This document shows positions 9,789-21,263 of a DNA stretch of 64,000 bases, piece after piece. Within the stretch, counting starts at the first letter, position 1; the number at the start of each line of letters is the position of its first letter. Origin of the DNA: Nemertoderma westbladi (Eukaryota > Xenacoelomorpha > Nemertodermatida > Nemertodermatidae). The notes beneath the pieces were generated by a model. That model saw only the letters and a list, made by a program, of their open reading frames with translations, had not been told where the DNA came from and ran no database searches. Made by a program: the position numbers and the translations under genes. Where the stretch lies: assembly GCA_032718475.1 (NCBI GenBank), contig JAUCBJ010004929.1:1-64000 (forward strand), written 5' to 3'.

Positions 9789-12578
9789 TTAAGGCGGGGA
9801 GTCCCTAGATGTTTGAGGAATTAGGGAGGTGGTCGTGGGAAGAGTGTCTTGCCTTCCATAGTTTCCGGAGAGTTCTCTGTCTCTTTCTAATAAACATAAA
9901 CGACCAACTGGGCGATTGAGTTGTTGCGTCTCAAATATTATTCCCGGTTTTTTGAAGTTACGCCGCATAACTACGAGTTCTACTGATCGTACTAAACCGT
10001 CACTTGAAATGTGAGTCTCTATGATGCGTCCTGTCTGCCACCGCTTACGTGGGAGGTCGGGATCCACAATAAGCACCATGTCTCCGGCGCTGACATTTTC
10101 TTGCTGCGCAAACCACTTAGTTCGAAGTTGTAGTGTGGGCAGATAATGCTTTTCAAAGTGATCAGCGAAACGACGAGATAGCAACTGCATAAGTTGCCAA
10201 GTTCGGCGGCAATATTCGTCTCCGTCGGCAATCTCGGATTGGGGAAGCATGGCTACAGGTTTCTTAAGTAGGAAGTGCGCGGGTGTTAGCGCTTCCAGGG
10301 AATCGGGACTCGATGAGACTGGCATAAGCGGTCTCTCGTTGAGATAGGCAGCGATTTCCTCCATTAACGTCCGCAAAAGTTCGTCGGTGAGATACGCACG
10401 GCACGGCACTATAAAGTGAAATGCTGTCTTAACACTCCGAATCAATCTCTCCCAACTTCCTCCCCACCAAGGGGCGTCGGCGGCGTTGAAGGTCCAGCTA
10501 GACGCGGTTATTCTTAGCTGATCGTCCACCTGTCTTTGGTTCCAGTCCTTTACGTAAGCCTGGATTTCGTTATTGGCGCCAATGAAGTTCGTTCCCTTGT
10601 CCGATCGCATGGTATTACTAGTTCCGAAGCGAGCGATCTGTCGTCGTAAACTTAAGACGAAGCTGTTAGTGGATAGATCGTTCACCATATCAAGATGGAT
10701 GGCTCGACAAGTCATGCACACGAAGATGACGCACCATCTCTTGACTATAGTCCTAGCACGATATACTTCAATAGGGCCAAATAAATCCACACCAGTATTA
10801 GTAAAGGGTGGTTCATAAAAGCTTACTCGTTCCCTAGGTAATTCTGCCTCTCGCTGTGTTAAAGGCCTACTGAATGCTTTCCTACAGGGTATGCAGTTCC
10901 TAAGAACTTGATTTAGAGCTCTACGGGGTTTATAGAAATAATATCGCGTTCGAATTTCGCTAAGAACTCGTTCTCTACCAGCATGATATAATTTACTGTG
11001 GGCGTCTACAATCATCTTGATTTGTACTTCAAGATTTCTAACTATTATGGGGAATTTAGTGTCAAAGGACAATGGCGCGTTTGTAAGCCTTCCTCCAACA
11101 CGTATTAACCCATCGATCATTGTGCTAGAGAAGCGATCCCTCAAGCGCATCTGCGGGTTTCTTAACAGCAGGAAGTACTTGTCGGAATCCTCGTAGCATT
11201 GCAGGAGCCGCAGTATTTGTTTATTGACTTCTTCATGCTCCTGATAACTGATCTTTTCTTTTAGAAACCGGCATGGTGTTTTATATTTCGGTAAATCTTT
11301 AATAACATGGACTTGGACTGTTGTCAGTGGAGCAGCATCACCAGTGGCCTTCGTCCCAGAATAACGATGATGAAAGAATCGTTTTAAATAAGCGACGGCC
11401 TTACAGAGCCGATTCCAGGAACTGTAATGTTGTATTGCTCTCTGCAACAGGGGTGAGATTCCTTGCGAGACGTCTGGTGTTCCAGATTGCCAATCTTTGT
11501 CCTTAATTTCCACAACAGATTTGTTTGTGACGAGGGATTGTGGATCCGAAGCATCATTTCTAGAAACATGTAATACAGATAGATCGATCGGCGGTTTGAA
11601 TAACTTCGATTTGCTCGCTCGGGTTTTTGGTTTAATCTTTTCCGCTCCCTTGGCTTGTCTGATCTCCGCCGTAGTAACGTGAGGAGGCCATTCGTCCTCT
11701 TCCTTGCTTAGGAAGTCGGGTCCACCCAACCAGTCTGGAGTATCTATCAGTTCTTGTGGAGTTGCTCCTCTGGAGGCGATATCAGCTGGGTTAATCGTAC
11801 CAGGGCAGTGTCTCCATTGGTCTATCGTTGTGCGACTGAGGATGATGGCCACTCGGTTGGTGACAAAGACGCTGAACTGACAGACTTCATTGGTTATATA
11901 CTCCAACACGAGCAAAGCGTCGGTCCAATACACAGTTTTCTCCAGTGTATAATCGATCTGTTCCGTTACATTCCGTCCGATGGCTGTAGCGTAGAGAGCC
12001 GCCTTCAACTCCGCTCGAGGAACCTTCAACTTGTTATTAATCAATGCCTTAGAGGTAACCAAGGCGACTTTGATTCCATCTGGAGTCTCGACTCGAAGGT
12101 ATGCTACTATTCCTATTCCCGTGTCGCTCGCGTCTCCAAACACATGGAGTTGATAGGAATACGTAGGGAGAACGTGACCAAAATATGAACGGGAAATTAT
12201 AAAACTCTCGATGGCAGGTAGAGAATCCTCCCATTTCATCCATTTCTTTAATAGCTCTCCCGTAAGTTGATCGTCCCATGAGTGGTTTTCCAGCCACATT
12301 TGCTGTACTAAACTCCGAGCAATCAATATGACTGGACTAATAAATCCTAATGGGTCGAAATAAGTGCTCAGGATACTTAGACAAATCCGTTTGGTCCGAA
12401 CTGGATTCTCGCGCTGTTTTAGTTGAAAAAACAGGATATCTCTTTCTGTGTCCCATTTTAAGCCAAGCGTCTTGGTCTCTGGAAGATCGTCTTTTATCAG
12501 ATCGAGGTCTTTCGCTCCTCGGTCTTCTATTGGTATCGCTTCCAGAAACTCGCGGGAGTTGCTAGTGAATTTCGTCAG
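9789..12578 (-). pseudogene. pol: BEL/Pao pol, C-terminal part: RNase H, integrase, DUF5641-like tail (copy 1)
   Basis: This is the second half of pol, in the same frame as 12579-14276 but after an in-frame TGA. Reading from the break, it has the end of RT and connection (CLSILSTYFDPLGFISPV), then RNase H with FGDASDTGIG near 12130 and YWTDALLVLEY. Integrase follows, with an HHCC zinc region (YHAGRERVL, then CIPC) near 10900-10990. Its DDE core is GVDLFGP near 10785, SDKGTNF near 10600 and GSWERLI near 10460. The C-terminal domain carries the VLIVDPDLPRKRW and QQLNRP features of BEL/Pao pol tails. It would degrade the RNA strand and insert the cDNA. The ATG at 12326 is internal. Apart from the TGA no other break is visible. 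Confidence 0.92.
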
Positions 12579-14276
12579 TCAAAATCCACCTCTTTTCAAA
12601 CACTCTACCGTTCCTTTCGCGACCTCAATGGCTTGTTCTACCGATGGAAGGGACTTTAAATTGTCGTCCATGTAGATGTTCTTCTTGATGTTGTCAATCA
12701 CCTCTTTGGAGAAGGCGTCTCGGTTGTCATCCGCAGTAGTTCGTACTACGGAGCAGGCGTTGGAAGGACTGGATATGATCCCAAAAGCTTGGATGGTCAT
12801 CCAGTACTCCTCTGGTGTCCGTTGGAGGTCTCCTTCAGGCCACCATAGAAACCTTAAACTGTCTCTATCTTTATCTAACGCCTTAACCTGTAAGAACATT
12901 CCTTCTATATCGGAGGCGAACGCTATAGAATATTGTCTTAATCGCAGAAGTATTCCCAACAGTGATTGTAGTAAGTTGGGTCCTGGTAGTAACTCGGAAT
13001 TCAGAGATTGACCTTTATATAGGGCGGAGCCATCAAATACCACGCGTACTTCATGTGGTTTACCGGGTTTGGGAACATAATGATGTGTTAGGTAGTATGT
13101 TCTCTCCGTTATGGGTGTTTCTTCCGGTACTCGCTCCGCATAACCCTTGCTAATAAATTTCTTCAACTGCGTTTGGTACATTTCTTTAGCTGAAGCGTTT
13201 GCCGTAAGGCGTCGATGCAATTGAGAGAGTCTTTTCTCGGCCAAGGGTCTGTTGTTTACAAATCTAGGTTCTCGTTTTCGAAATGGTAGGCCGATTTCAT
13301 ACCTACCCTGATCTTTTAGAAAACGCGTAGTTGTTTCCTGAATTTGCTGGGCTCTTTCCTCTTCTATTGATAGAGCCTTATCGTACGAATTTGGTTCTAC
13401 TAGCTCTTGAGTAAAGAATCGTACGGCAAGTTCGTCTCGGGTTCTAGCGTTGTGACGCTCTATCTCTTCATTGAGTTCGTCATTGTAGTCCATAGATCCT
13501 GATGGATAAATTAGTTGACACAAAGTTTGCTGGTCACTCCATGTGTTATTCTCGGTTAATAAATCGATCGTCTGCTCTTCTTCGAAGAGTTGGTAGGTGT
13601 TGTCGTTGTCTGAGGAGTATCGTATTCCCTCAGTGAGTTCGTCAACCTCACTGCTCTCCTCTTCCCAATCATTCACTTGAAGTGTCTGGTCTTGTGGCAG
13701 TCTTTCTTCAAGGGTTCTACGGGAAGGGCCAGTGAAGTACCAACCTACTCGAGTTCTTACCGCATAAGGTTGTAATGGCTGCGGTTGAGCAGGCCGTTTC
13801 TCTAACGTCTCGAGCGCCTCGTGCGCGTTTTGGCCGATGAGGATTTGTACTCCAGGATAATCAGTTTGGAATCGAGGTATTCCTAGATGTTGGATGTTCT
13901 CGTCCTCGTCCCAGTCATAAGGTTCTACTTGAGTAGTAGCGAAGTTCTTTATTGCCACCATTTTTACTGACCTTATACTTTGTTCCCCTAATCTATCCTG
14001 TGGAGTGGACAATGAGCCGATATAATAATCTGCCGTTAAGGTAGATTTCCAAACCTGCATAATTCCGGACATATTTAACTTAGTTCGGAATTTAGGTTGT
14101 CCAGCAAAAATATCCTCGGCCAATTCTTTGTCGATGAATGTTCCGGTGCTACCTGAGTCAAGGAGGGCGTTCACTATGTAACTTTTGTTGGGACCGTGAA
14201 CTCTTACCTGGACTACCGGAAATTCTCGTATTCCTATGTTGGATGTTGGAACTTTCCAAGATGGTTGCTTATCCAA
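12579..14276 (-). pseudogene. pol: BEL/Pao pol, N-terminal part: aspartic protease and reverse transcriptase (copy 1)
   Basis: The frame begins with a retroviral-type aspartic protease (LLDSGSTGTFID, active Asp near residue 40). After a linker, the Pao-type RT follows with YYLTHHYVPKPG, VFDGSA, SDIEGMFLQV and the catalytic YMDD near residue 533. The frame stops at a TGA (12579-12581) just after CLKRGGF, a position that is normally coding, and protein similarity continues in frame beyond it. The 14276 start is a TTG, so translation presumably comes from gag. Pol lies +1 relative to gag and overlaps its end by 8 nt. Whether the element uses frameshifting or this is damage is unclear, because copy 2 has gag and pol in the same frame. 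Confidence 0.92.
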
Positions 14277-17200
14277 GGGGGTTGATGGAAACTCTGTATC
14301 GTTGTCCTTTTCCTTCCTTTTCCTGATAAACTGCGGTGTTTATTAGATAACAGGATTCGTTGGCATCAGAGAATTCGTCTGTGTAGAATCCCTCCCACAC
14401 AGAACCTTGGTCGGTGTCGTTCACATCACTGAATTGGACGTGCAGTTCGGGCTCACTTACTTGACTCGGGTGGTTTCGGTCGAGTTCACTATGTAGCAAG
14501 CTGTGATGTTTCGCACCGCACTTTGCACACCTTATATCGGAGTAACAGGTCTGCCGTTGGTGTCCTGGTCTGAGGCAATTATAACATAACCGCTTATTCC
14601 ACACGACTTCTCTCCTGTCTGCTAGGGGTTTCTTTAGGAATTCAGCACACGCACTCAAGCGGTGGAGCCCGTCGCACAGTGCACAGTTTAACTTGATGTT
14701 GCTCACTTTACCTTGGGTAATGTTATGCACTTTGGTTCTTTCTTCGGACTTTCTTACCTGAATTCTTTTGGGAGACTGAGGAGGGGTCTTGGTAAACTTA
14801 TCTCTCCTATCATTGGTTCGAGGTTGGTATTTACTTACGTCACTCGGGTTTTTGTTAACATAATAAGAGTGGTCTGTGTCCTTTCCGCTGTCTTCTTCTT
14901 GAGAAACTTGGCTCTCGCCTTCTTCAGTATAACATACTGGGGTTACTCTCCTCCTAGAAACGGGTTTCTCACTTACCTTGGTTTCCGATGTTTTTTCTCG
15001 GGATTGCTTGATCAGCTGTAGTTTGACCTCGCAGTCTAGGAATGACATGAGATCCGCCATGATAGGACTCCTTCGTTGTTGTTCCATCATATGCAACACC
15101 TTCTTGTCCCAACGTGTACATACTCCACCCTTTGGCAAAGTAGAGACTATGGCTCCGATAACCATGGAGCTCTGATATTCATGGGACTTACCTAACCAAT
15201 CCAATTGCCTGCAGATTTCTTGAATCTCATCGGAAAACTCTATAATCTCGTTACTAAGGAACTTTCGGGGAGCTACCAGTTTTGCATACAAATACTTAGC
15301 GATATTATCTTTATTACCATACCTGGTGTTTAATGTATCCCAGACTTGTCTTAATCCATTTGGATGTCCAATAAACTTCAACGCCATTAACTTGGGAGGT
15401 CCTTCCAAACATTTGATGAGGAATCTCAGTTTCTCTCCGCTAGATAGTACAGAGTTCTGTATGCTATCTTCATAATATTCATTAAAAGGTAACCATTTCA
15501 TCTCATCTCCGTTGAATTTGACAATTTCTCCCACTTTGACCGCTTGGCGGGCTTCTGTTCTAGCCATCTGACGCGTAAAGCTTTCTTGGGCCATCGTGTT
15601 ATTTAATATCGAATTATCGGTATATAAATTTTTCGGATTATTATCAGGTCTATAGGGAATATCATTACTCACAGGTTTGTAATCTCCCTTAATAGGGTTT
15701 ACTATAGGAGTTTCTACTTCGCTAGCAGTATATATGCGTATAGGCGACACACCTTGCGCATGATATACTTCAGACCTAACAGGTTGACTCAGGGTTACAG
15801 GGGGTGTTTCTACTTTGCTAGCAGTATATATGCGTGTAGGCGACACACCTCGCGCATGATACACTTCAGACCTAGCAGGTTGACACAGGGTTACAGGGGG
15901 TGTTGGTATTCCCCTTTGTATATTGACTAATTTGTCGCGCTCGAGCGCGATATTTTGCTGCACTTCTTGCAGCTCTATCCTACTATCCCTTACGGTTCCC
16001 TTGAGTTGGTAGACAGTCCCTTCTAAGTCCCGGATCTGTTGTGAAGAACAGTCCCGCTGTTCTCTCATTTGACCGAGCAAGAGACTCATCTCCCGCCGTC
16101 CCTTCTCAACCCACTCGACCGCCGAAGCGGGAGTCGCCAACGTTGTAGCGGGCCGCATCGGGACGACGGGAGACAAATCTTGTATGTCTCTCTCGGTCTC
16201 CAGAACTGGGACTTGGGCTGCTCCACCAGGTGCAGTTAATTTAATAGTACTGTGTAAAGGGAATTTGGTAGTAGGTTTGGGGAGTACAGGGGTCTCTCTC
16301 ACCGAAGGGGTGTTTTCTAGAACAGGCCTAATTATTTCCGGCTCATCTACTATAGTAGGGAGTCTGGTAATGGTAATAGTTCGGTCTGTGGGTTCTGTAC
16401 TACCTACTGCAGTGCTAGATATTTGTCTTCTAACAGCTGGAGGCAAATCAGGCAATCTCTGACGTGGAGACATTCTTTTACGCCGACTGAGACGAGATCT
16501 ATTTCCTCCACCTTCAGGGTCGGTAGTGTCTCCTTCCTCCGATGATGTATACCCTTGGCGTTTCGAAGTAGATCGACTCAGTATCTTCATTCGACTTTCT
16601 GTGTCGCGTTTATTGATGTAATCATGTGTCTCTTGCAGATTTGCCAACTCTAGTTGGGCGGTCTCTTCAGAAGCTCTCTTTTCCGCTTCTGCCAATTTTC
16701 TTTCTGCCTCTGCCTCTGCTGCCTTTTTTGCTGCCTCTGCTGCCTTTTTTGCTGCCTCTGCCTCTGTCGCTGCCGCTGCTATCTTTCTTGCTGCCTCTGC
16801 CTCTGCCGCTGCTAGGGCCTTTCGATCTTCTATTCGTTTTTTCTGGACTTGTGTTTCCTGGGCTCTAGCGATGCGTCTTTCCTCATCAAATTTAGCTTGA
16901 TCTTTAGCTAACATCTCAGCATCGAGGTCGTCCAACACACGCTTAGCTCCTGCACTATTAGGTGAAAATCCATCCAGCCGTCTTCTCAACTCCTTGTCTC
17001 CTATGAATCGCTGATAATCTGACAAATAGGTATCAATTGCATCTCTCTTTTGCGGTCCTTCAGGTGTCTCTTCGCTTTCCACTTGAGAAAGGAGGGCATC
17101 AGTTGATTCATCGTAGGATGGTTGCTCAGTCAGCCGGGATTTCCACTGGGCTGTCTCTTTAACTCTGAGCTCTATCCGCTGAAACCAAGTCTTGACAGCA

Positions 17201-18033
17201 ACTTGCAGAGAAGTGTCCTGCTTTCTTTTTGACGTTTCCTCAAAGGCCGATAGGATCAGTCTAATACGTAAGGTACTTGCACGTACTTGATAAAGCAGCT
17301 CTTCCTGCTCATGAGGTCCTAGGGTTCGTCGAAGCAGCTGTTCTTCCTGTCTCTTTAAAGAGCTGAAGAATCCCCGCACATATCCTGCTGCGGACCTCTT
17401 CCAAACAGCTGGATCCATAGTATCTTTAGCCACCCCCATCTTATGTATATCTTCCCAAGTCGCTTCTGACAAATCGAGCGGTAATCCTATTCCAGGATTA
17501 TTCCAGTTTGACTCGACGACAGACATCAATTCTTCCCTTGCGTATCCCCAATAACTATCTTGGGTCGATTTCTTATTTCTCGCCCAATCTCCTTGGTGTT
17601 CTTCCACCGCAATCAAGACCGCAGCCATCTTCACGGTCGGGAGAGTGAGAAGGGGATCAAGGTAAGAGGGGTCCACTGTCTCCAATCCGCGTTCGGGGTT
17701 CAGCTCTACAGTATCAGAATTACTGGAGCTATCAGGTTGCTGGGAACTAGGTTCTTGGCCAGGAGGTTGCTGTGATGGGCCAGCTTCTTCTCGGTTCCGT
17801 TTTACCTGGGCCCGAGTGCCTATAATAGACCTATGGTGTGTTGGCTTGGGATCTGATTCTACTACTAGAGGGGTGACTTTCCTTTCAGTAGGAGGTGAAC
17901 TGAGCTCTGTCTGAGTCCTATCAGTCTTATCACTCCTATCTGAGTCACAGATGGTAGTGTCTGGTGGACTGTCCGACAGGTTCTGTGTAATGTCTGATGG
18001 ACTGTCCGACAGGTTCTGTTGTGTGTCAGACAT
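14269..18033 (-). CDS. gag: BEL/Pao gag polyprotein (copy 1)
   Basis: This is an intact 1,254-residue frame starting at an ATG (MSDTQQNLSDSP). The N-terminal third is hydrophilic. Residues about 385-470 form an alanine/glutamate/lysine-rich coiled coil. A capsid-like region of the DUF1759 type (VKFNGDEMKWLPF, GPPKLMALKFIGHP) lies near residues 830-1010. The C-terminus holds three Cys/His motifs at about 1116-1180: CALCDGLHRLSAC, CYNCLRPGHQRQTC (CX2CX4HX4C) and CAKCGAKHH. It should assemble particles and package RNA. It is long for a BEL/Pao gag because of the coiled coil and proline-rich linkers. Copy 2 carries the same gene with several stops. Confidence 0.93.
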   Translation of the reverse strand: MSDTQQNLSDSPSDITQNLSDSPPDTTICDSDRSDKTDRTQTELSSPPTERKVTPLVVESDPKPTHHRSIIGTRAQVKRNREEAGPSQQPPGQEPSSQQPDSSSNSDTVELNPERGLETVDPSYLDPLLTLPTVKMAAVLIAVEEHQGDWARNKKSTQDSYWGYAREELMSVVESNWNNPGIGLPLDLSEATWEDIHKMGVAKDTMDPAVWKRSAAGYVRGFFSSLKRQEEQLLRRTLGPHEQEELLYQVRASTLRIRLILSAFEETSKRKQDTSLQVAVKTWFQRIELRVKETAQWKSRLTEQPSYDESTDALLSQVESEETPEGPQKRDAIDTYLSDYQRFIGDKELRRRLDGFSPNSAGAKRVLDDLDAEMLAKDQAKFDEERRIARAQETQVQKKRIEDRKALAAAEAEAARKIAAAATEAEAAKKAAEAAKKAAEAEAERKLAEAEKRASEETAQLELANLQETHDYINKRDTESRMKILSRSTSKRQGYTSSEEGDTTDPEGGGNRSRLSRRKRMSPRQRLPDLPPAVRRQISSTAVGSTEPTDRTITITRLPTIVDEPEIIRPVLENTPSVRETPVLPKPTTKFPLHSTIKLTAPGGAAQVPVLETERDIQDLSPVVPMRPATTLATPASAVEWVEKGRREMSLLLGQMREQRDCSSQQIRDLEGTVYQLKGTVRDSRIELQEVQQNIALERDKLVNIQRGIPTPPVTLCQPARSEVYHARGVSPTRIYTASKVETPPVTLSQPVRSEVYHAQGVSPIRIYTASEVETPIVNPIKGDYKPVSNDIPYRPDNNPKNLYTDNSILNNTMAQESFTRQMARTEARQAVKVGEIVKFNGDEMKWLPFNEYYEDSIQNSVLSSGEKLRFLIKCLEGPPKLMALKFIGHPNGLRQVWDTLNTRYGNKDNIAKYLYAKLVAPRKFLSNEIIEFSDEIQEICRQLDWLGKSHEYQSSMVIGAIVSTLPKGGVCTRWDKKVLHMMEQQRRSPIMADLMSFLDCEVKLQLIKQSREKTSETKVSEKPVSRRRVTPVCYTEEGESQVSQEEDSGKDTDHSYYVNKNPSDVSKYQPRTNDRRDKFTKTPPQSPKRIQVRKSEERTKVHNITQGKVSNIKLNCALCDGLHRLSACAEFLKKPLADRREVVWNKRLCYNCLRPGHQRQTCYSDIRCAKCGAKHHSLLHSELDRNHPSQVSEPELHVQFSDVNDTDQGSVWEGFYTDEFSDANESCYLINTAVYQEKEGKGQRYRVSINPLG

Positions 18034-18924
18034 ATTTTAGTTGTACAGTTGAATGCCTACTGCTATAGTCACAGTTAAAGCAAGTCTAGTAATTCAGTAA
18101 GACTGTTGGCCTAGTACCGGTAATTAATTGCAATAGATTAGAATACCGGTATACACTTATAGTATATATAAGTATGACAGACTAGGTTTGTCACAGAATA
18201 CCCGTATATAATTTCAGTGCAAATATATACAATTGTATAATAAGCCTATTAGAGATACCGGTATATCAATTATTTAGGATAATTGAATTTCTGAAATTAT
18301 AAGTTACTTAGTTACTTGAGTTTACTCTGTTACCGTTATGTAAGCAGTAGTCCAACTGATATTGAGACCTACTTGTTGTATGACAGGCCTACTGATTTAT
18401 AATCTTTGGAGTTGATTTATAATATATGTATACCCTGATGAGGGATTTGTTACAAGATTGAAATAGGTGTTACTATTTCCGTTAAAATATCACTACACAG
18501 AAGCTGTGCGCTTTCAGTGAAGTGCTACTTATGGGACACTAAACAGAATAATTCTACTGGCCTACGTTACTTATTTACTAGTTACTTACTATTGGTGAGA
18601 TTACAATCTCTAATAAACACTCAAAACGTTACGTACAGAAATTTTTAGGGCAATTTTACAGGGAAACTACTAACCAGTCTAACAAAGGGTTAGATCTTAT
18701 GGTTATTGCAACGGACAGGATTACTACAGTATTTGAGAATAATAAGCAGAAGTAAATACTGCGTTGTCTAGATAGGAAAATACCACCGCCTGACGACCTA
18801 CAGCCGTAGCGCTATAGGTACAACGTTATGTATCTACGGAGTGTTCCTACCTAGAAGTTAATTACCGCCGTCTACCAGAACGAGCGTGCCTATTAACTAC
18901 TTTACAACACAATAATGCCTACAC

Positions 18925-20289
18925 TAATTACTCTCGGAAAGCACTGTACACTAAACCCTAAATTAGGTACAAGTACTTGTAAAACAGATGCACAGGCATT
19001 ATGCCGTTACTGCAGTTGGAGGTGCACACAGGTGTGTTCAAAGGTCAGTGTGCTATAGCTCAGGACCTCCCTACGTTCCATACAACTTGATGTGACCCCC
19101 TTGACTGGCTCTACGACCCCAACAATTTGTTGTCTTGTTGGGCGCAAACGAGTTAACTACGTAACCGTGGATGATGCACCGACCACGAACCGTAGACCCC
19201 AAGCGAGGAGCTATCTACTCCAACAACCGCCTAGAGCTGTTTCTAACAGCTAGGTTATAGGATATCAGCAGTAACCGCGGCTCGTGACTGAAGCCACACA
19301 TGAGAGGCTGTAGACCACTAGGCCACTGAGGTTAGGACCTAGTGGGCAACCAAACACGCATGACCCCGAGCATAACTCCCATATCAACATAGACTCTCAT
19401 GTTAACTAATGAAGTTACCATGGTTGGATGAACACCTCTGTGCTTGTGCCATTGCCGCTGCTTCGCTAGGAGTGCCAATCCTATTACCAACTCTTACCAC
19501 AGGGAGGTGAGCGGATGGACTTTCAACGCTTCAAGCGGAGGTGTAGTCAATACCTCACATCCTGGAACAGCAATTTAACCAATGTCCTTGTCCAAGTGGC
19601 ACGTTAAATCGACTTACACGCAGGTTGCTACATTGCAGTTTGCTACCAGTTTGTGGGGTCACCTCTAGGTTGCTAGAGACTGAGACAGCTTGCCCTCACC
19701 AAGCCCTCACACTCTATTTACCCGAAATACTATCCAGGAAAACGCCTTAGGCACAAGGTCCCTCGGACTGACAGAATCTGGACCCCCAGGAAGCCTTGGG
19801 CACTAGTCCTTTGGACTAACACCTGGGGGGGCGACACATTGGGGGGGGGGGGGAGACCTGCTTTTACGCTATCTGCTCAGTCCAACTTCCAGTTAATCCC
19901 TTTCCCTGCACACACTGCCGGGACAGCCGTAACCAAGTTAGCGGAACCCTGTTAGCGGGACCATTGTTCCGTGGTTAGATTATCCTCCCATCCACGTCGG
20001 GAGACCAGTTTATCCTCCTGGCAGAGATCGGACCGACACTGTCCAGCAGCTAATGGCAGAGTCGAGGCCCTTCCATTGGTTTCACAGTGTCGCGCTCAGC
20101 AGTCCCCATATGCTTGCCTAATATCCCACATATGGGCATCAACCTTAAGAGTCAAAAAACCAGTAGTTAAATATACTTGAACAGTTAAAAGAACCACAGC
20201 ATCTGCTGGAGTGACCGGGGCACTAAGTCACCAGTCTTTACCTACGCCAAGCAGCCCGTGTAGTACTGGAGTTAATTTAACTATAACGG
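18925..20289. other. 1.36-kb block in the copy 1 leader absent from copy 2
   Basis: Copy 2 reads straight across this position, between the sequences matching GCCTAC at 18919-18924 and GTATAACAAACACAATTACT from about 20290. The block is less AT-rich than its surroundings, has a G14 run near 19841-19854 and shows no long ORF. No clear terminal repeats or target duplication were found, so it could be an insertion in copy 1 or a deletion from copy 2. Confidence 0.55.
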
Positions 20290-20425
20290 TATGTATAACA
20301 AACACAATTACTGTAGGAATAAACTTGGGGATATGAATGTTGCGAGTAATCGCATAAACTCTGAATAATAAATATTACGCTACCCGTACAGAATACTCAA
20401 ATAAAATACAAACCAAATGTTGACA

Positions 20426-20935
20426 AACTACCATTAAGCCTAAATAAACTACAGGATGTGCAGATTCCGAAACTCGTTAGTGAGTATGCGTGCTAATACG
20501 GTAGCGCGGCTTATTCTTTAAAGGGGGTTGACCTTACAACTACGAGTTGCCCCAACTTACTAACTGGCACCTATCAGACACTCTACACACGCGGCAATTC
20601 TTCAGACCCAACAACAGCTAGGCAACAATCCAGCCTACAAAATATCTAAATAATACTATTACGGTATCTGAACAGACTATACAGACAGTACAGTATAAAC
20701 GCTGACGGACTACTATCAAGCCTAAATAACCACAGTATATGCAGATTCCGAAACTTGTTAGTGAGTATGCGTGCTAATACGGTAGCGCGACTTATTCTTT
20801 CAAGGGGGTTGACCTTACAACTACGAGTTGCCCCAACTTACTAACTGGCTTTTATCAGACACTCTACACACGCTGTAATCTTCAAGCCTAACAACAGTCA
20901 GACAACAGTCCAGCCTACAATGATCTGAACAATCT
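20426..20935. repeat. ~281-bp tandem duplication in the leader
   Basis: The stretch CAGATTCCGAAACTCGTTAG through GTTGCCCCAACTTACTAACT and on to CAGCCTACAA occurs twice, starting near 20461 and 20742. Copy 2 has one unit (about 37085-37330, opposite strand). The duplication therefore arose in the copy 1 lineage or was lost from copy 2. Confidence 0.75.
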
Positions 20936-21250
20936 GAGCAGACTTACACGTCTTCTACTCAATACTAACTTACACGTAAATAAAATCGACAGAAATAATC
21001 CTAAGTAAAATCCCAATAAAAACCAGGCGTCCCCGATTTAATATCAAGACTTACCGGTATACAATAATCAAAATCGAATAATACTAATGTACTTGTACAG
21101 CAGTACCGGTTATGACAGTTGGGCCTACGGACCTACGGTAGTAGTACCGGTTATGACAGTTGGGCCTACTGACCTACGGTAGTAGTACCGGTTCTGATTT
21201 ACCGGTAGACCGGTACTTTCCAAACTTATTGCTTACCGCAAATTAAGATT

Positions 21251-21263
21251 CAATAACTGTTAT
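21251..21263 (-). other. Primer-binding-site position, a conserved quasi-palindrome
   Basis: Directly inside the 5' LTR the element's strand reads ATAACAGTTATT. Copy 2 has the same ATAACAGTTATT after its 5' LTR (36816-36827). The usual TGG start of a tRNA 3'-end primer site is absent. The motif is almost self-complementary. Its role in priming is inferred from position only. Confidence 0.4.

Larger units (their letters stand above)
18034..21263 (-). other. Long 5' leader of BEL/Pao copy 1
   Basis: This is 3.2 kb between the 5' LTR and the gag ATG, without a credible ORF. Large parts align with the 1.6-kb leader of copy 2 (36816-38404). The excess in copy 1 comes from an inserted block (about 18925-20289) and a tandem duplication (about 20426-20935). 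Near the LTR there are two copies of a 35-40-bp motif containing AGTACCGGTTATGACAGTTG (about 21090-21195). The leader is presumably transcribed and untranslated. Confidence 0.75.

Noticed and set aside
19255-19345. tRNA-like stretch on the minus strand with A-box-like TGGCCTAGTGG
   Set aside because: No convincing B box and no consistent cloverleaf pairing.
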